A DNA stretch of 64,000 nucleotides, from positions 1 to 64,000 of the IMG/VR virus record IMGVR_UViG_3300034524_000011; one strand, given 5' to 3'. The position numbers and the translations under genes were made by a program. The DNA comes from a virus. Shown here one piece after another: positions 50,313-59,051 of this stretch; position 1 is the first letter of the stretch, and the number at the start of each line of letters is the position of its first letter. The notes below the pieces were generated by a model. It saw only the letters and a program-made list of their open reading frames with translations. It was not told the origin of the DNA and did no database searches.

Positions 50313-50612
50313 ATGAAGATAGAGATTTACTACGAATGCCCGATATGCCACCAAAGCTGGGCAACACAGAGCGCAGCAATCGCCTGCAGGAACCAGCACC
50401 CGGTCATTGAAAAGAAATGGGCCAACTGCGAGGTTTGCGGTCAGGGATGGAACATAACATACTGGGGAGAAAAACAAGCAGTAGAGCTCGCCAGGAAGTG
50501 CGAACAGGAACACGAGGCCAAAGGTGAGACCGAAGAATTAAGCCGAAAAACATTCTTCTTAAGCGGAGGGACAAAAGGCAAATATTACCCACCAAGGAAG
50601 GAGAGTAAATGA
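50313..50612 (+). CDS. Double zinc-finger phage protein
   Basis: 99 residues, SD GGAGGG. CPICHQSWATQSAAIACRNQH and CEVCGQGWNITYW give two finger-like motifs. Overlaps the next ATG by four bases. Confidence 0.7.
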   Translation: MKIEIYYECPICHQSWATQSAAIACRNQHPVIEKKWANCEVCGQGWNITYWGEKQAVELARKCEQEHEAKGETEELSRKTFFLSGGTKGKYYPPRKESK

Positions 50613-51274
50613 ATGGGACCGATTGTAAACCAAGGATCATCGAATGCAGCAGGTGCGGCTGCGAATGGAATGTAAGCAGCCAGGCACACATACCGGAAAC
50701 TGGTTATATTTGCCCGCACTGCACGAGCAGAGAGCGAGAAAATAACGCCTTTCAGGAGGATAAGCATATGGCAAATAGATCACTGCTTCACAGAAGCAAG
50801 ATAGAGGATTTCAAGAGCTGGCTTCAGGAAGACGGCTGGCAGATAGAACAGCCCAAAGGAATATACGAGGTCGTAAGGGCCACAAAGGGCACCAGGAAGC
50901 CATTAATAGTTTACACGAGGGATAACAAAGGCAATGAGCATATAACCGTTCAGGACCGCGATGTGCCGGTCGTAAGGGCATACATAAGGGACAGGAGAAG
51001 AGAAGCCAGGGCAAAGGCCAACGGGATCCAGAAAGTAACCAAAGAAGAAATGCTGAAGATAATCGACACCAGGGAGCCACTCGGAAAGTTTTACAGGATA
51101 GAAGGTAAGACCATCATCGCAGTGGATAATTCCACAGGAGACGCCTGGACCGAGGAATTCAAAGACTTTGAAATTTTCCTTCTGTGGATAACCACACAGC
51201 TGACCGTAGAGGATGCGGTAGAAAAAACAAGGAGGAGGAATAAGCATGCAAAATGTGTCAGCATTAGAAATTAA
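50609..51274 (+). CDS. Composite protein: zinc ribbon plus two small phage modules
   Basis: 221 residues in one frame made of three parts: a four-cysteine ribbon (CSRCGCEW, CPHC; about 1-45), a module starting at M54 (ANRSLLHRSKIEDFKSWLQ), and a module after about residue 143 (TKEEMLKIIDTREPLGKFYRI). The internal ATG at 50768 has its own AGGAGG eight bases upstream, so a shorter product is likely. Such modules are usually separate small genes in related phages. Confidence 0.7.
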   Translation: MNGTDCKPRIIECSRCGCEWNVSSQAHIPETGYICPHCTSRERENNAFQEDKHMANRSLLHRSKIEDFKSWLQEDGWQIEQPKGIYEVVRATKGTRKPLIVYTRDNKGNEHITVQDRDVPVVRAYIRDRRREARAKANGIQKVTKEEMLKIIDTREPLGKFYRIEGKTIIAVDNSTGDAWTEEFKDFEIFLLWITTQLTVEDAVEKTRRRNKHAKCVSIRN

Positions 51275-51308
51275 AGAAAACATATCAAGAGGAGGAGACA
51301 GTGTATGA
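51246..51308 (+). CDS. Possible 20-residue leader peptide
   Basis: ATG 51246 follows AAGGAGGAGG, encoding MQNVSALEIKENISRGGDSV, ending in an ATGA overlap with the next gene. May only couple translation. Confidence 0.35.
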   Translation: MQNVSALEIKENISRGGDSV

Positions 51309-51832
51309 ACGAGCTTAAAAAATGCGAAAGGTGCAGAAACAGCAGGTTTATATACCTGGAGAGAAAATGCAAATTTGAAATGCCGCAATTTCCAATAGAG
51401 GACGAGGGAGAATGTGAGCATTATGACAGCTGGTTTATCGAGTACCCGCTAACAATCGACGGAATAGACAATTGCTTTAACAAAGAAAGAGTAAGGAGCT
51501 TATACGATTGCGGAAAACTCGTCAGGATTTCACCATGCGGAGAAGAGTATAAAGGCAAAACATACCTCGGGATATTGCTTGGCGATCTTCCGATCGGTGC
51601 ACACATTTCTTTTAACAGAGAGAGCAAGATACTGAAGGTTTCACCTCATACGAACCCTGGAATATTTGTACCAGAGCTAAAAAAGATCATTTATGGATGT
51701 GAAAGCTGGTGGGGAGAGATCGAAAACCCAGAAGACCTGAAAGACATAACCAGTGAGGATATAGAAAACACCTGGTATGTTCAACTTCTCAAGAGTATGG
51801 CCGGAATGGAGGCGACCAAAGATGATGAATAA
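51305..51832 (+). CDS. Hypothetical protein with cysteine motif
   Basis: 175 residues. CERCRNSRFIYLERKCKFEMP and CEHYDSWF at the N-terminus suggest a metal site. The remaining alpha-beta part is unassigned. More AT-rich than its neighbours. Confidence 0.65.
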   Translation: MNELKKCERCRNSRFIYLERKCKFEMPQFPIEDEGECEHYDSWFIEYPLTIDGIDNCFNKERVRSLYDCGKLVRISPCGEEYKGKTYLGILLGDLPIGAHISFNRESKILKVSPHTNPGIFVPELKKIIYGCESWWGEIENPEDLKDITSEDIENTWYVQLLKSMAGMEATKDDE

Positions 51833-52811
51833 GAGCAAGATAGAATGGTGTGATTTCACCTGGAACCCGGTCACAGGCTGCCGGCACGGCTGCCCATACT
51901 GCTACGCAGCAAAGCAGGCAAGACGCTTTTCCGGAGATGTAAGGCTGAATAAGAGTTCAGACCAGCTGAAAAGAGACGAGAATGGTCTGTATATCCTGGA
52001 CAAGCCATTTAAAAACCAGGTAGGCAAGGTTATACCGGACCCGGTGGGATTTGAGCCGATAATGCACAAATACCGCCTGCCAATGCCGGCACAAAAGAAG
52101 AAACCGGCCAAGATTTTTGTAGTATCCATGGGAGATTTATTCGGATCCTGGATACCGGACAGCTGGATCGAGGAAGTATTCAGGGCCTGTGATGCAGCAC
52201 CATGGCACACCTACATGTTTTTAACAAAGAACCCACGCAGGTATGTGGAGCTGGCCGAAAAAGGCATACTCCGGACCGGCGACAACTTCTGGTACGGCAG
52301 CACAGCGACCACACCGGAAACGGAATTCTTCTGGGACGAAAAACTAAACACATTTGTAAGCATTGAACCAATTCACGCACCATTCCCGGACGTCATACGC
52401 CCGGATAACGGCCTTCAAAAGGTGAAATGGGTAATCATCGGAGCAGAGACAGGAAACCAAAAAGAAAAGGTGGTACCGGAGAAAAGCTGGATCAGGGACA
52501 TAGTCAAGGCCTGCTGGGTAGCAAAGATACCGGTATTCCTGAAGGATAACTTAAAGGAGGTGTGGGGAGAGGACCTCATCCAGGAGTGGCCGGCAGGAAT
52601 GCCGATGGACAAAGGAAACGACGTGCCGCAATGCAAAGAATGCGAGCATTGCGAAATAACACCTGAAGGTAAGAGAGGGAACCGGCACTACTGCAGGAAG
52701 GAAGACCGGCACGTTTTAGGAAGATATGCAAGGACCAGCCCACCATGGTGCCCACTTCGTAGAGAGGAGGAAGCAGCAGATGAAATCACGGATGAAGAAA
52801 CTGATTTATAA
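51822..52811 (+). CDS. DUF5131 (phage Gp37/Gp68-like) protein
   Basis: 329 residues from ATG 51822 (GGAGG nine bases upstream). IEWCDFTWNPVTGCRHGCPYCYA with the CxxxCxxC set, KIFVVSMGDLFGSWIP and FLTKNPRRY define the DUF5131 family, which looks like a radical-SAM-type fold. A second cysteine group (CKECEHC, later HYC and WCP) lies at the C-terminus. Activity unknown. Confidence 0.88.
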   Translation: MMNKSKIEWCDFTWNPVTGCRHGCPYCYAAKQARRFSGDVRLNKSSDQLKRDENGLYILDKPFKNQVGKVIPDPVGFEPIMHKYRLPMPAQKKKPAKIFVVSMGDLFGSWIPDSWIEEVFRACDAAPWHTYMFLTKNPRRYVELAEKGILRTGDNFWYGSTATTPETEFFWDEKLNTFVSIEPIHAPFPDVIRPDNGLQKVKWVIIGAETGNQKEKVVPEKSWIRDIVKACWVAKIPVFLKDNLKEVWGEDLIQEWPAGMPMDKGNDVPQCKECEHCEITPEGKRGNRHYCRKEDRHVLGRYARTSPPWCPLRREEEAADEITDEETDL

Positions 52812-53073
52812 CGCCAAGCGCTTTATTCACTCGCTCAAAGTGAGATGGAGGATCCGGAAGACACCGAAATTCATGCGCAAGTTTGCTTTCTGGTGGCACA
52901 TGGCGGCCTATGACACAGCCCAGGTACTAAAGGGAGTCAGGCCAATGGCCAAAGATACACTGGACAGCATGGCAGACCTTGTCGGGACAGAAAGGCAAGA
53001 GGGAGAAACAGACGAGGAGCTGCGAAAGCGAATAATCGAAATCGTTAAAAAGAAAGGAGGAATGGCCCGATGA
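52780..53073 (+). CDS. Hypothetical basic protein
   Basis: 97 residues from ATG 52780 with GAGGAGG nine bases upstream. Highly basic N-terminus (about 1-40) and an acidic helical end (GETDEELRKRIIEIVKKKGG). Confidence 0.65.
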   Translation: MKSRMKKLIYNAKRFIHSLKVRWRIRKTPKFMRKFAFWWHMAAYDTAQVLKGVRPMAKDTLDSMADLVGTERQEGETDEELRKRIIEIVKKKGGMAR

Positions 53074-53549
53074 TGATTGAGTTTTGTGGAAACTGCAAGG
53101 TCGGTGCAGAGACCAAGGACATATATCCAGGAACATGCCCTTATTACAAGAAAGCATCGGGCAGGCACTGTGCAAACCACAGGCCACTCCCATACAGGCC
53201 CAATGACGGCCGCATGGTTTACATCGCCAGCGCAATGAGAGGAGATATAGAAGGTAACCTCAAAAAGGCAGCAGCATACTGCCAGGCAGCTGCAGAATCC
53301 GGAGCGATACCGATAGCACCGCACCTTTATTTTTCATCCTACCTGGACGACAGGATCCCAGAGGAAAGAGCCGCCGGCATGGAGATGGGACTGCAGATCC
53401 TGAAGAGATGTGACGAGCTCTGGGTATTCGGGCCACCAACGGAAGGTATGAAGGCGGAAATAAGGCTGGCCGAAAGCCTGAAAATTCCGATCCTTTACAT
53501 ACCGGAAGAGACAATAAATAAGATTTTAGAGAGGAGATGTATCGCGTGA
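53070..53549 (+). CDS. DUF4406-like nucleotide-binding protein
   Basis: 159 residues. A cysteine-bearing start (CGNCKVGAETK) precedes VYIASAMRGDIEGNLKKAA, IAPHLYFSSYLDD and CDELWVFGPPTEGMKAE, the Rossmann-like DUF4406 fold related to nucleoside 2-deoxyribosyltransferases. Coupled with SSB. Confidence 0.8.
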   Translation: MMIEFCGNCKVGAETKDIYPGTCPYYKKASGRHCANHRPLPYRPNDGRMVYIASAMRGDIEGNLKKAAAYCQAAAESGAIPIAPHLYFSSYLDDRIPEERAAGMEMGLQILKRCDELWVFGPPTEGMKAEIRLAESLKIPILYIPEETINKILERRCIA

Positions 53550-53959
53550 ACAAAGCAATATTCACAGGACGCCTGGGCAGCGACCCAGAGCTCCGCTACA
53601 CAACCACCGGAATACCGGTATGTACTTTTAACCTGGCAGTGGACAGGCCCAAGCCAAAGGACGGAGAAGGAGGAACCGACTGGCCAACCATAGTGGCCTG
53701 GAGACATAAGGCCGAATTTGCAGCAAAGTATCTGACCAAGGGGCGCAAGATCCTTGTCGTGGCCACAGTGAGGACCAGGGTAACAGAGGACAGCAACGGC
53801 AAAAAGCGCAAAATTACAGAGTTCTGGGCCGAGGAAATAGAGTTCTGTGACAGCAAGCCACAAAACAGCGCGGCAGCGAGCGGATACCAGGAAGACGACA
53901 GAGATTATTATACGGACGGTTTCACGCCAGTAGAAGATGATGGCGATTTTCCGTTTTAG
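53546..53959 (+). CDS. ssb: Single-stranded DNA-binding protein
   Basis: 137 residues from GTG 53546, nine bases after GAGGAG (ATG 53537 directly abuts that site). NKAIFTGRLGSDPELRYT starts the OB fold, and DDGDFPF is the acidic interaction tip. Covers single strands in replication and recombination. Confidence 0.95.
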   Translation: MNKAIFTGRLGSDPELRYTTTGIPVCTFNLAVDRPKPKDGEGGTDWPTIVAWRHKAEFAAKYLTKGRKILVVATVRTRVTEDSNGKKRKITEFWAEEIEFCDSKPQNSAAASGYQEDDRDYYTDGFTPVEDDGDFPF

Positions 53960-53974
53960 AGAGGAGGGATAAGG

Positions 53975-54580
53975 ATGGCGATGAACAGCAAGGAGTCAAT
54001 GGGCATAGCAGGCATGAGCTTTGCCTGCTTAAGCACAAGAGTATTAGAAATAGCTCTTCAAAAAGGGATAGAGGCAGGAACCAAGGCAGCAATGGAATAC
54101 TTAATCGAGGAAAAGAAGGCGCAGAGGAAAGGGAGGTATGACCGACGACTACGAAATACCCGTCTGCTGCTTAAGAATTACAGGGCATTAAAACAACATG
54201 TCCAAGGCGCCGTGTTCAACGCCAAGCAGGCAAAGGAAAGCGCAATAGACATATTAGATGGTTTGGACGAGTTCAGCTTCGATGATAACCTATACATCGA
54301 AAGCATAAAGAGGAGCCAGCAGAGGACATTCATCATCCTACAACACATAGACGAGATGTTGAAATATTTCAGGATAGCCTGCGAGCAATCAGGCAGGGAG
54401 GAAGAGATGAGATGGTATAGGATCATCATGAAGACCTACATAGACGAGGAAAGGAAAACAGCTGAACAAATTGCAGAGGAAGAACACATAGAAAGGCGCA
54501 CAGTTTATAAGAATATCAATGCAGCAATAAAACCTCTCTCTGCCCTGATTTTTGGCATTGACAGCCTCAAACTTTACTAA
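53975..54580 (+). CDS. Late transcription regulator-like protein (ArpU/RinA-like)
   Basis: 201 residues, basic and helical. The C-terminal AEQIAEEEHIERRTVYKNINAAIKPLSALIFG looks like a sigma-region-4-type helix-turn-helix of ArpU/RinA-like regulators that turn on packaging and structural genes. It is the last early gene, directly upstream of a repeat array and the methyltransferase-terminase operon. Confidence 0.75.
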   Translation: MAMNSKESMGIAGMSFACLSTRVLEIALQKGIEAGTKAAMEYLIEEKKAQRKGRYDRRLRNTRLLLKNYRALKQHVQGAVFNAKQAKESAIDILDGLDEFSFDDNLYIESIKRSQQRTFIILQHIDEMLKYFRIACEQSGREEEMRWYRIIMKTYIDEERKTAEQIAEEEHIERRTVYKNINAAIKPLSALIFGIDSLKLY

Positions 54581-54590
54581 AAAGTATGGT

Positions 54591-54677
54591 GCAAGAACCA
54601 TGCCAGCACAGGGCACAAATTGGGCACTGTAAAGGCACTTTAAATATTATAAAATGATAGCGTGGAGGAGTGGAAAT
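54591..54677 (+). promoter_or_regulatory. 11-bp-phased GCAC array and AT-rich element, candidate late control region
   Basis: GCAA/GCCA/GCAC/GCAC/GCAC start at 54591, 54602, 54613, 54624 and 54635, all 11 bp apart, followed by TTTAAATATTATAAAATG (54639-54656), which holds a good -10-like TATAAAAT. No proper -35 is present, as expected of an activator-dependent promoter. There are no ACC repeats here. Confidence 0.6.
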
Positions 54678-56309
54678 ATGGCCAAGAAAAAGGCGACAAA
54701 TACCTTCATCGAGATTGACTACTCAACCGAGGCAACACCGAGGGCAGTAACACCGGACGGCATTCCGGTTTTCTGTGCTCATGATGATATTATTCCGATT
54801 GAGAAGGCAATCCCGAACCCCAAGAACCCGAACCAGCACAGCCAAGCTCAAATAGAGCTGCTGGGGAACATCATCAAAGCAAACGGATGGAGAGTAGCGG
54901 TCACCATTTCAAAGAGGAGCGGCTTCATTGTCAAAGGACATGGCCGACGCCTGGCCGCGCTGCATATCAAGAGCGGATATATCCCGGTAGATTACCAGGA
55001 CTACGCCAGCGAGGCCGAGGAATGGGCGGACCTTATAGCAGACAACAGGCTGGCAGAGCTCTCAACCATCGACACAGGAATGCTGGTCGATTTAATCAAC
55101 GATATGGACACCGGAGAGGTACCGGTGGAGCTGACCGGTTACACCGAGGAGGACCTGGCGGCCATCATAGCAGCTCTGGAAGGAGCAGACGACACGGTGG
55201 ACGACAAGGTCGACGATGTACCGGAGACACAAAACATACCAATGACCAAGGCCGGAGATATCTGGTTCCTTGGACCACATAAACTGATATGCGGCAGCGC
55301 AACGGACCGAGAGACCATCGAAAAGCTGATGGCCGGAGAAAAGGGCCAGATGGTCAACACGGACCCGCCATACGGAGTAAGCTATGAGACCCAGAGCGGC
55401 AAGTTTGACATGATCAAGAACGACGACCTCACTGGCGACGATTTAATGGCCGACCTTTTGATACCGGCATTCAAGAACTATGTAGAGTTCACGGATCCGG
55501 ACGCAGCCTTTTATATCTGGCACGCAAGCAGCACCAGGCGAGACTTTGAGGACGCCATGACAGCTGCAGGCCTTATCGAAAAGCAGTACATCATCTGGGT
55601 AAAGAACGCACCGGTCCTGGGCCATGCAGACTACCAATGGGCGCATGAACCGTGCTTCTATGCAGAGAAGGCAGGCCAGAGCGCTCACTTCTATGGAGAT
55701 CGATCGCAAAGGACCACCTGGAAGGTAGTCCTCCGGGACAGCAACCACATGGCAACGGTCCTCACAGGAGGCGTCGTATTGACCGACGGTGCCGGAGGGA
55801 AGGTATTCATCAACGATAAGCCTCCAAAGGGCAAGAAGATCAGGTATATACGCTTAAGCGAAGGCAAGAGCGTCTGCCTGTATCCGGAGAGCAAAGTGTC
55901 GACCGTCTGGGAAGTAGCCAGAGAAACCGGCACAGAGCACCCGACACAAAAGCCGGTAGAGCTCGCAATCAGAGCCATAGACAACAGCAGCAAGCCAGGA
56001 GACCTGGTACTTGATTTCTTCGGAGGCTCCGGGAGCACGCTCATAGGAGCCGAAATGACCGGCAGGCGATGCAACATGGTGGAACTGGACCCGAGATACT
56101 GCGATGTAATCATTAACCGGTATGTGCGCTTCACAGGAAATATCGGAGTGACCTGCCTGCGAGACGGCCAGGAGCTGACATACATGCAGCTGAAGCAGGA
56201 AAACGACAAGCTCAATGGCCTTGCGGGGGGGTACAGAATATTGATATTTAAAGTAAGATGCGCATTCACCCGATTAATCCGCACAATAAACAAAATATTC
56301 AGGAGATAA
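54678..56309 (+). CDS. ParB-like domain fused to DNA methyltransferase
   Basis: 543 residues from ATG 54678 (GGAGG upstream). N-terminal ParB/Srx-like domain (about 35-130: NPKNPNQHSQAQIELL, GFIVKGHGRRLAAL, LIADNRLAEL). C-terminal N6-adenine/N4-cytosine methyltransferase with catalytic DPPY (229-232) and SAM motif DFFGGSGST (446-454). Such fusions precede terminase genes in many phages and may mark or protect phage DNA. A run of seven G near codon 515 precedes an unusual basic-hydrophobic tail. Confidence 0.92.
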   Translation: MAKKKATNTFIEIDYSTEATPRAVTPDGIPVFCAHDDIIPIEKAIPNPKNPNQHSQAQIELLGNIIKANGWRVAVTISKRSGFIVKGHGRRLAALHIKSGYIPVDYQDYASEAEEWADLIADNRLAELSTIDTGMLVDLINDMDTGEVPVELTGYTEEDLAAIIAALEGADDTVDDKVDDVPETQNIPMTKAGDIWFLGPHKLICGSATDRETIEKLMAGEKGQMVNTDPPYGVSYETQSGKFDMIKNDDLTGDDLMADLLIPAFKNYVEFTDPDAAFYIWHASSTRRDFEDAMTAAGLIEKQYIIWVKNAPVLGHADYQWAHEPCFYAEKAGQSAHFYGDRSQRTTWKVVLRDSNHMATVLTGGVVLTDGAGGKVFINDKPPKGKKIRYIRLSEGKSVCLYPESKVSTVWEVARETGTEHPTQKPVELAIRAIDNSSKPGDLVLDFFGGSGSTLIGAEMTGRRCNMVELDPRYCDVIINRYVRFTGNIGVTCLRDGQELTYMQLKQENDKLNGLAGGYRILIFKVRCAFTRLIRTINKIFRR

Positions 56310-56310
56310 C

Positions 56311-56338
56311 GGCAGGTCGCAACAAGGGCCTGCCTTTT
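56311..56338 (+). terminator. Terminator between methyltransferase and terminase
   Basis: GGCAGG (56311-56316) with CCTGCC (56329-56334), then TTTT. Probably partial, since no obvious promoter follows. Confidence 0.7.
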
Positions 56339-56363
56339 AATATTCAGGAAAGGAGGTAGCAGC

Positions 56364-56948
56364 ATGGGGAAGCGCAAGGAAAATGTCTATCCGTGGGAAC
56401 GGATCCCAGGGGAGACTTCCAGGGAATATCAGAAGTTCTGTGCATACCGGGACATGAACTCATCGGATAAACCAATCCGGAAACGCAGCCTTCAAAGGCT
56501 GGCCAAGGAGCTGGGACTTTCACTGGACCACCTAAAGAAGTTAAGCGCGAAAAACAACTGGGTAGAACGAGCGGCCGCATATGACGCCTACCTGGAAGAG
56601 CTGGCCAGAGAGCAGAACGAGGCAGAGATCCTCAAAATGCGAAAGAACCATGCATTGCTGGCCTCTCAAATGATCACCAAGGCAGCCAAAAGGCTGCTGA
56701 CCATGCCGGAAGAGGAGATAACCGCAGCCGACCTCGTGCGCCTGGTCGATGTCGGAGTGAAAATCGAAAGATTGAGCCGCGGCGAATCCACCGAAAACAG
56801 ACAGATAAGCGGAGAAGCAAAGGTCATTCACCAGGGAGAAGTCACGGTTAAAAATCAGATGAACCTGGATCTTTCCCGCTTAACTGACGAGGAGCTGTCG
56901 GAGCTTGAACAGCTACTGGAAAAACTACATTCAGAGCCCGATGTTTGA
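56364..56948 (+). CDS. Terminase small subunit, second phage copy
   Basis: 194 residues, AAAGGAGG upstream. Complete version of the gene cut at the left window edge, with the additional N-terminus (MGKRKENVYPWERIPGE and so on). Same helix-turn-helix and acidic end as the first copy. Overlaps the large subunit gene by 44 bases. Confidence 0.85.
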   Translation: MGKRKENVYPWERIPGETSREYQKFCAYRDMNSSDKPIRKRSLQRLAKELGLSLDHLKKLSAKNNWVERAAAYDAYLEELAREQNEAEILKMRKNHALLASQMITKAAKRLLTMPEEEITAADLVRLVDVGVKIERLSRGESTENRQISGEAKVIHQGEVTVKNQMNLDLSRLTDEELSELEQLLEKLHSEPDV

Positions 56949-58398
56949 TGTTAACGCTCTGCGGGAAGCGATCCTGAAGGAAAAGGCGGAGCGCAACCTT
57001 TCAGAGTTCATCAAACAAGCGTGGCATGTTATCGAACCAGGCACACCGTATGTAGAGAACTGGCACATCGATTTAATAAGCGAGTATCTCCAGGCGGTGG
57101 ATAACAGCGAGATATTGAGGCTTATAATCAACATCCCGCCACGGCACATGAAGTCCATACAAACAACAGTGTGCTACCCGGCCTGGTCATGGATCAAGAA
57201 ACCGACAAAGCGCTTCATAAAGGTTTCGTACAGTGACAGCTTATCCAGGAAGCACAACGTACTCTGCAGAGATATCATCAGGAGCCCATGGTACCAGAAA
57301 AACTGGGGAGACCGGTTCAAAATCAAGGACGACGTCGACAGGCAGGACGAGTTCAAGAACGACCACCACGGAATGATGTTCTCGACCAGCGTCGGCGGCC
57401 GATTAACCGGTGAAGGTGGAGATGTAATCATCGTGGACGACCCGCAGAACCCTCTCATGGCAAACAGCGCTACAGAGAGAGAAGCGTCAATAGCTTTCTT
57501 TAAGAACACGCTGCAGACCCGTCTGAATGACCCGAAAAAAGGCGCAATAATCGTAATCATGCAGAGGCTGCACGAGAACGACCTGACCGGTTACATCCTT
57601 TCAGAGCAGCTGGGATACGAGCATGTATGTCTGCCGGCAGAGGCTCCGGAGCGGACAGTTATTCATTTCCCGATAAGCGGCCGGGAGATCATCCGGGAGG
57701 AAGGAGACCTTCTCAATCCAGGACGATTTGACAAAGAGGCCCTGGAAGGCCTCAAAAAGTCCATGGGAAGCGCTCAATACGCCGGCCAATTCCAGCAGAC
57801 ACCGGCGCCGGCTGAAGGTCTTATCTTCAAGAGAGAATGGCTGGGGAATTTCTTCAAAACCGCACCACACCAGAACATGCTCATTCAATCCTGGGATATG
57901 CCGTTCACCAAAAGTGAAGGCAGCGCCAAATGTGCCGGCATAGTCATGGGGAGAAATGGAGCCAATATTTACATTCATGACCTGGTGAACGACAAAATGA
58001 CATTCACCGAGAGCGCGGCCGCGGTTCGAACACTAACCGGCAAGTGGCCAAAGGCCAGAGCGAAGGTTATAGAGAACAAGGCCAACGGTCCGGCCATTGT
58101 CGACTACCTAAAAAAAGAGATCCCAGGAATGGTAGAGTTCAACCCAAAGGGAAGCAAGGAAGAGCGTGCCATCAGTGTGACACCTTACTTTGAAGCAGGT
58201 AACATCTGGTTCCCGGATCCGGAAACGCACCCATGGGTGCATGACCTAATCAACGACCTTTTGATATTCCCAAAGGGGACATACAAGGACACCGTCGACG
58301 CCCTGGTGCAAGGGATTTTATACCTCATGGATAAACCATCTATGACAGGCCCACCAAAGACCAGTACGCTCACCAAGAGCAGCTACTGGCGGCGATAA
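56905..58398 (+). CDS. terL: Terminase large subunit, second copy
   Basis: 497 residues, TTG start as in the first copy. Walker A-like, Walker B and nuclease residues are all unchanged. About 18 amino acid differences from 462-1955 by eye, for example K269 to E and L401 to Y. No sign of decay, so this copy should be functional. Confidence 0.95.
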   Translation: MNSYWKNYIQSPMFDVNALREAILKEKAERNLSEFIKQAWHVIEPGTPYVENWHIDLISEYLQAVDNSEILRLIINIPPRHMKSIQTTVCYPAWSWIKKPTKRFIKVSYSDSLSRKHNVLCRDIIRSPWYQKNWGDRFKIKDDVDRQDEFKNDHHGMMFSTSVGGRLTGEGGDVIIVDDPQNPLMANSATEREASIAFFKNTLQTRLNDPKKGAIIVIMQRLHENDLTGYILSEQLGYEHVCLPAEAPERTVIHFPISGREIIREEGDLLNPGRFDKEALEGLKKSMGSAQYAGQFQQTPAPAEGLIFKREWLGNFFKTAPHQNMLIQSWDMPFTKSEGSAKCAGIVMGRNGANIYIHDLVNDKMTFTESAAAVRTLTGKWPKARAKVIENKANGPAIVDYLKKEIPGMVEFNPKGSKEERAISVTPYFEAGNIWFPDPETHPWVHDLINDLLIFPKGTYKDTVDALVQGILYLMDKPSMTGPPKTSTLTKSSYWRR

Positions 58399-58783
58399 CA
58401 AAAAGCACTATACAAGCACAGTGCAAGTATGGTGCTTGAATGATACCAATACCAACCCAGCACAGGGAGAGCACAACAAAAGGTGAGGTAACCTCAAAAA
58501 CAGCGTCGAATGATAAAAATCGACACAAAAATGATGAGCTTACAAAAGCGTTCAAAACGCTTATTTTTTATTCGCTTCAACCGTTCCAAACCCAGCAATA
58601 ATGCGGCTTTGCAAAAAGCACAGTGCAAGCACCATACAAGCACAGTAAAAGCACAGAACGAGCCCTGCTGGTACCCTATTACCTTTAACCTATTACCTTT
58701 TACCTATTACCTATCACTATATAGTGCGACGGGTAGGATGGGAAAGGAGGGATAAATAAAAACAAAGAGAGGAGAGATCCATC
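58399..58783 (+). other. Repeat-rich intergenic region, second copy
   Basis: No gene. GCAC elements at 58405, 58416, 58427 (GTAT) and 58460, 58471. Terminator hairpin AAGCGTT/AACGCTT (58546-58562). GCAC elements at 58618, 58629, 58640, 58651 and 58662. ACC elements at 58673, 58681, 58688, 58695, 58702 and 58709, then ACT at 58716. The spacing is identical to the first copy. Confidence 0.75.
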
Positions 58784-59017
58784 ATGGACACCAAAGGCTA
58801 TCAATTAAGGGCCCGTTTCCTTCAGGAGGCTGAAGAGAAAGGACCAACAGCACAAATGCTGATAGTAGCTGTCAAGCTGCCAACCGGAGCCGTCGAGCTT
58901 ATCACAAACACGGCCCTGCTGCACACAAAGATAGACTACTACAAAAACGCCTACGACGAGGAATTCAGGCTGAAAGGAAACTCCAACGTGCAGATAGTAG
59001 GCTTCATGTTTGTGTAG
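58784..59017 (+). CDS. Conserved small phage protein, second copy
   Basis: 77 residues, the same protein as at 2338-2571 with only synonymous DNA changes. Function unknown. Confidence 0.75.
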   Translation: MDTKGYQLRARFLQEAEEKGPTAQMLIVAVKLPTGAVELITNTALLHTKIDYYKNAYDEEFRLKGNSNVQIVGFMFV

Positions 59018-59051
59018 CCAGGACAAGGCGGAAAGGGAGGTGAGAAAGTAA

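Noticed and set aside
58510-58755. 81-codon frame in the repeat region of the second copy
   Set aside because: It is not open in the first copy at the equivalent place and covers the terminator and repeat arrays.
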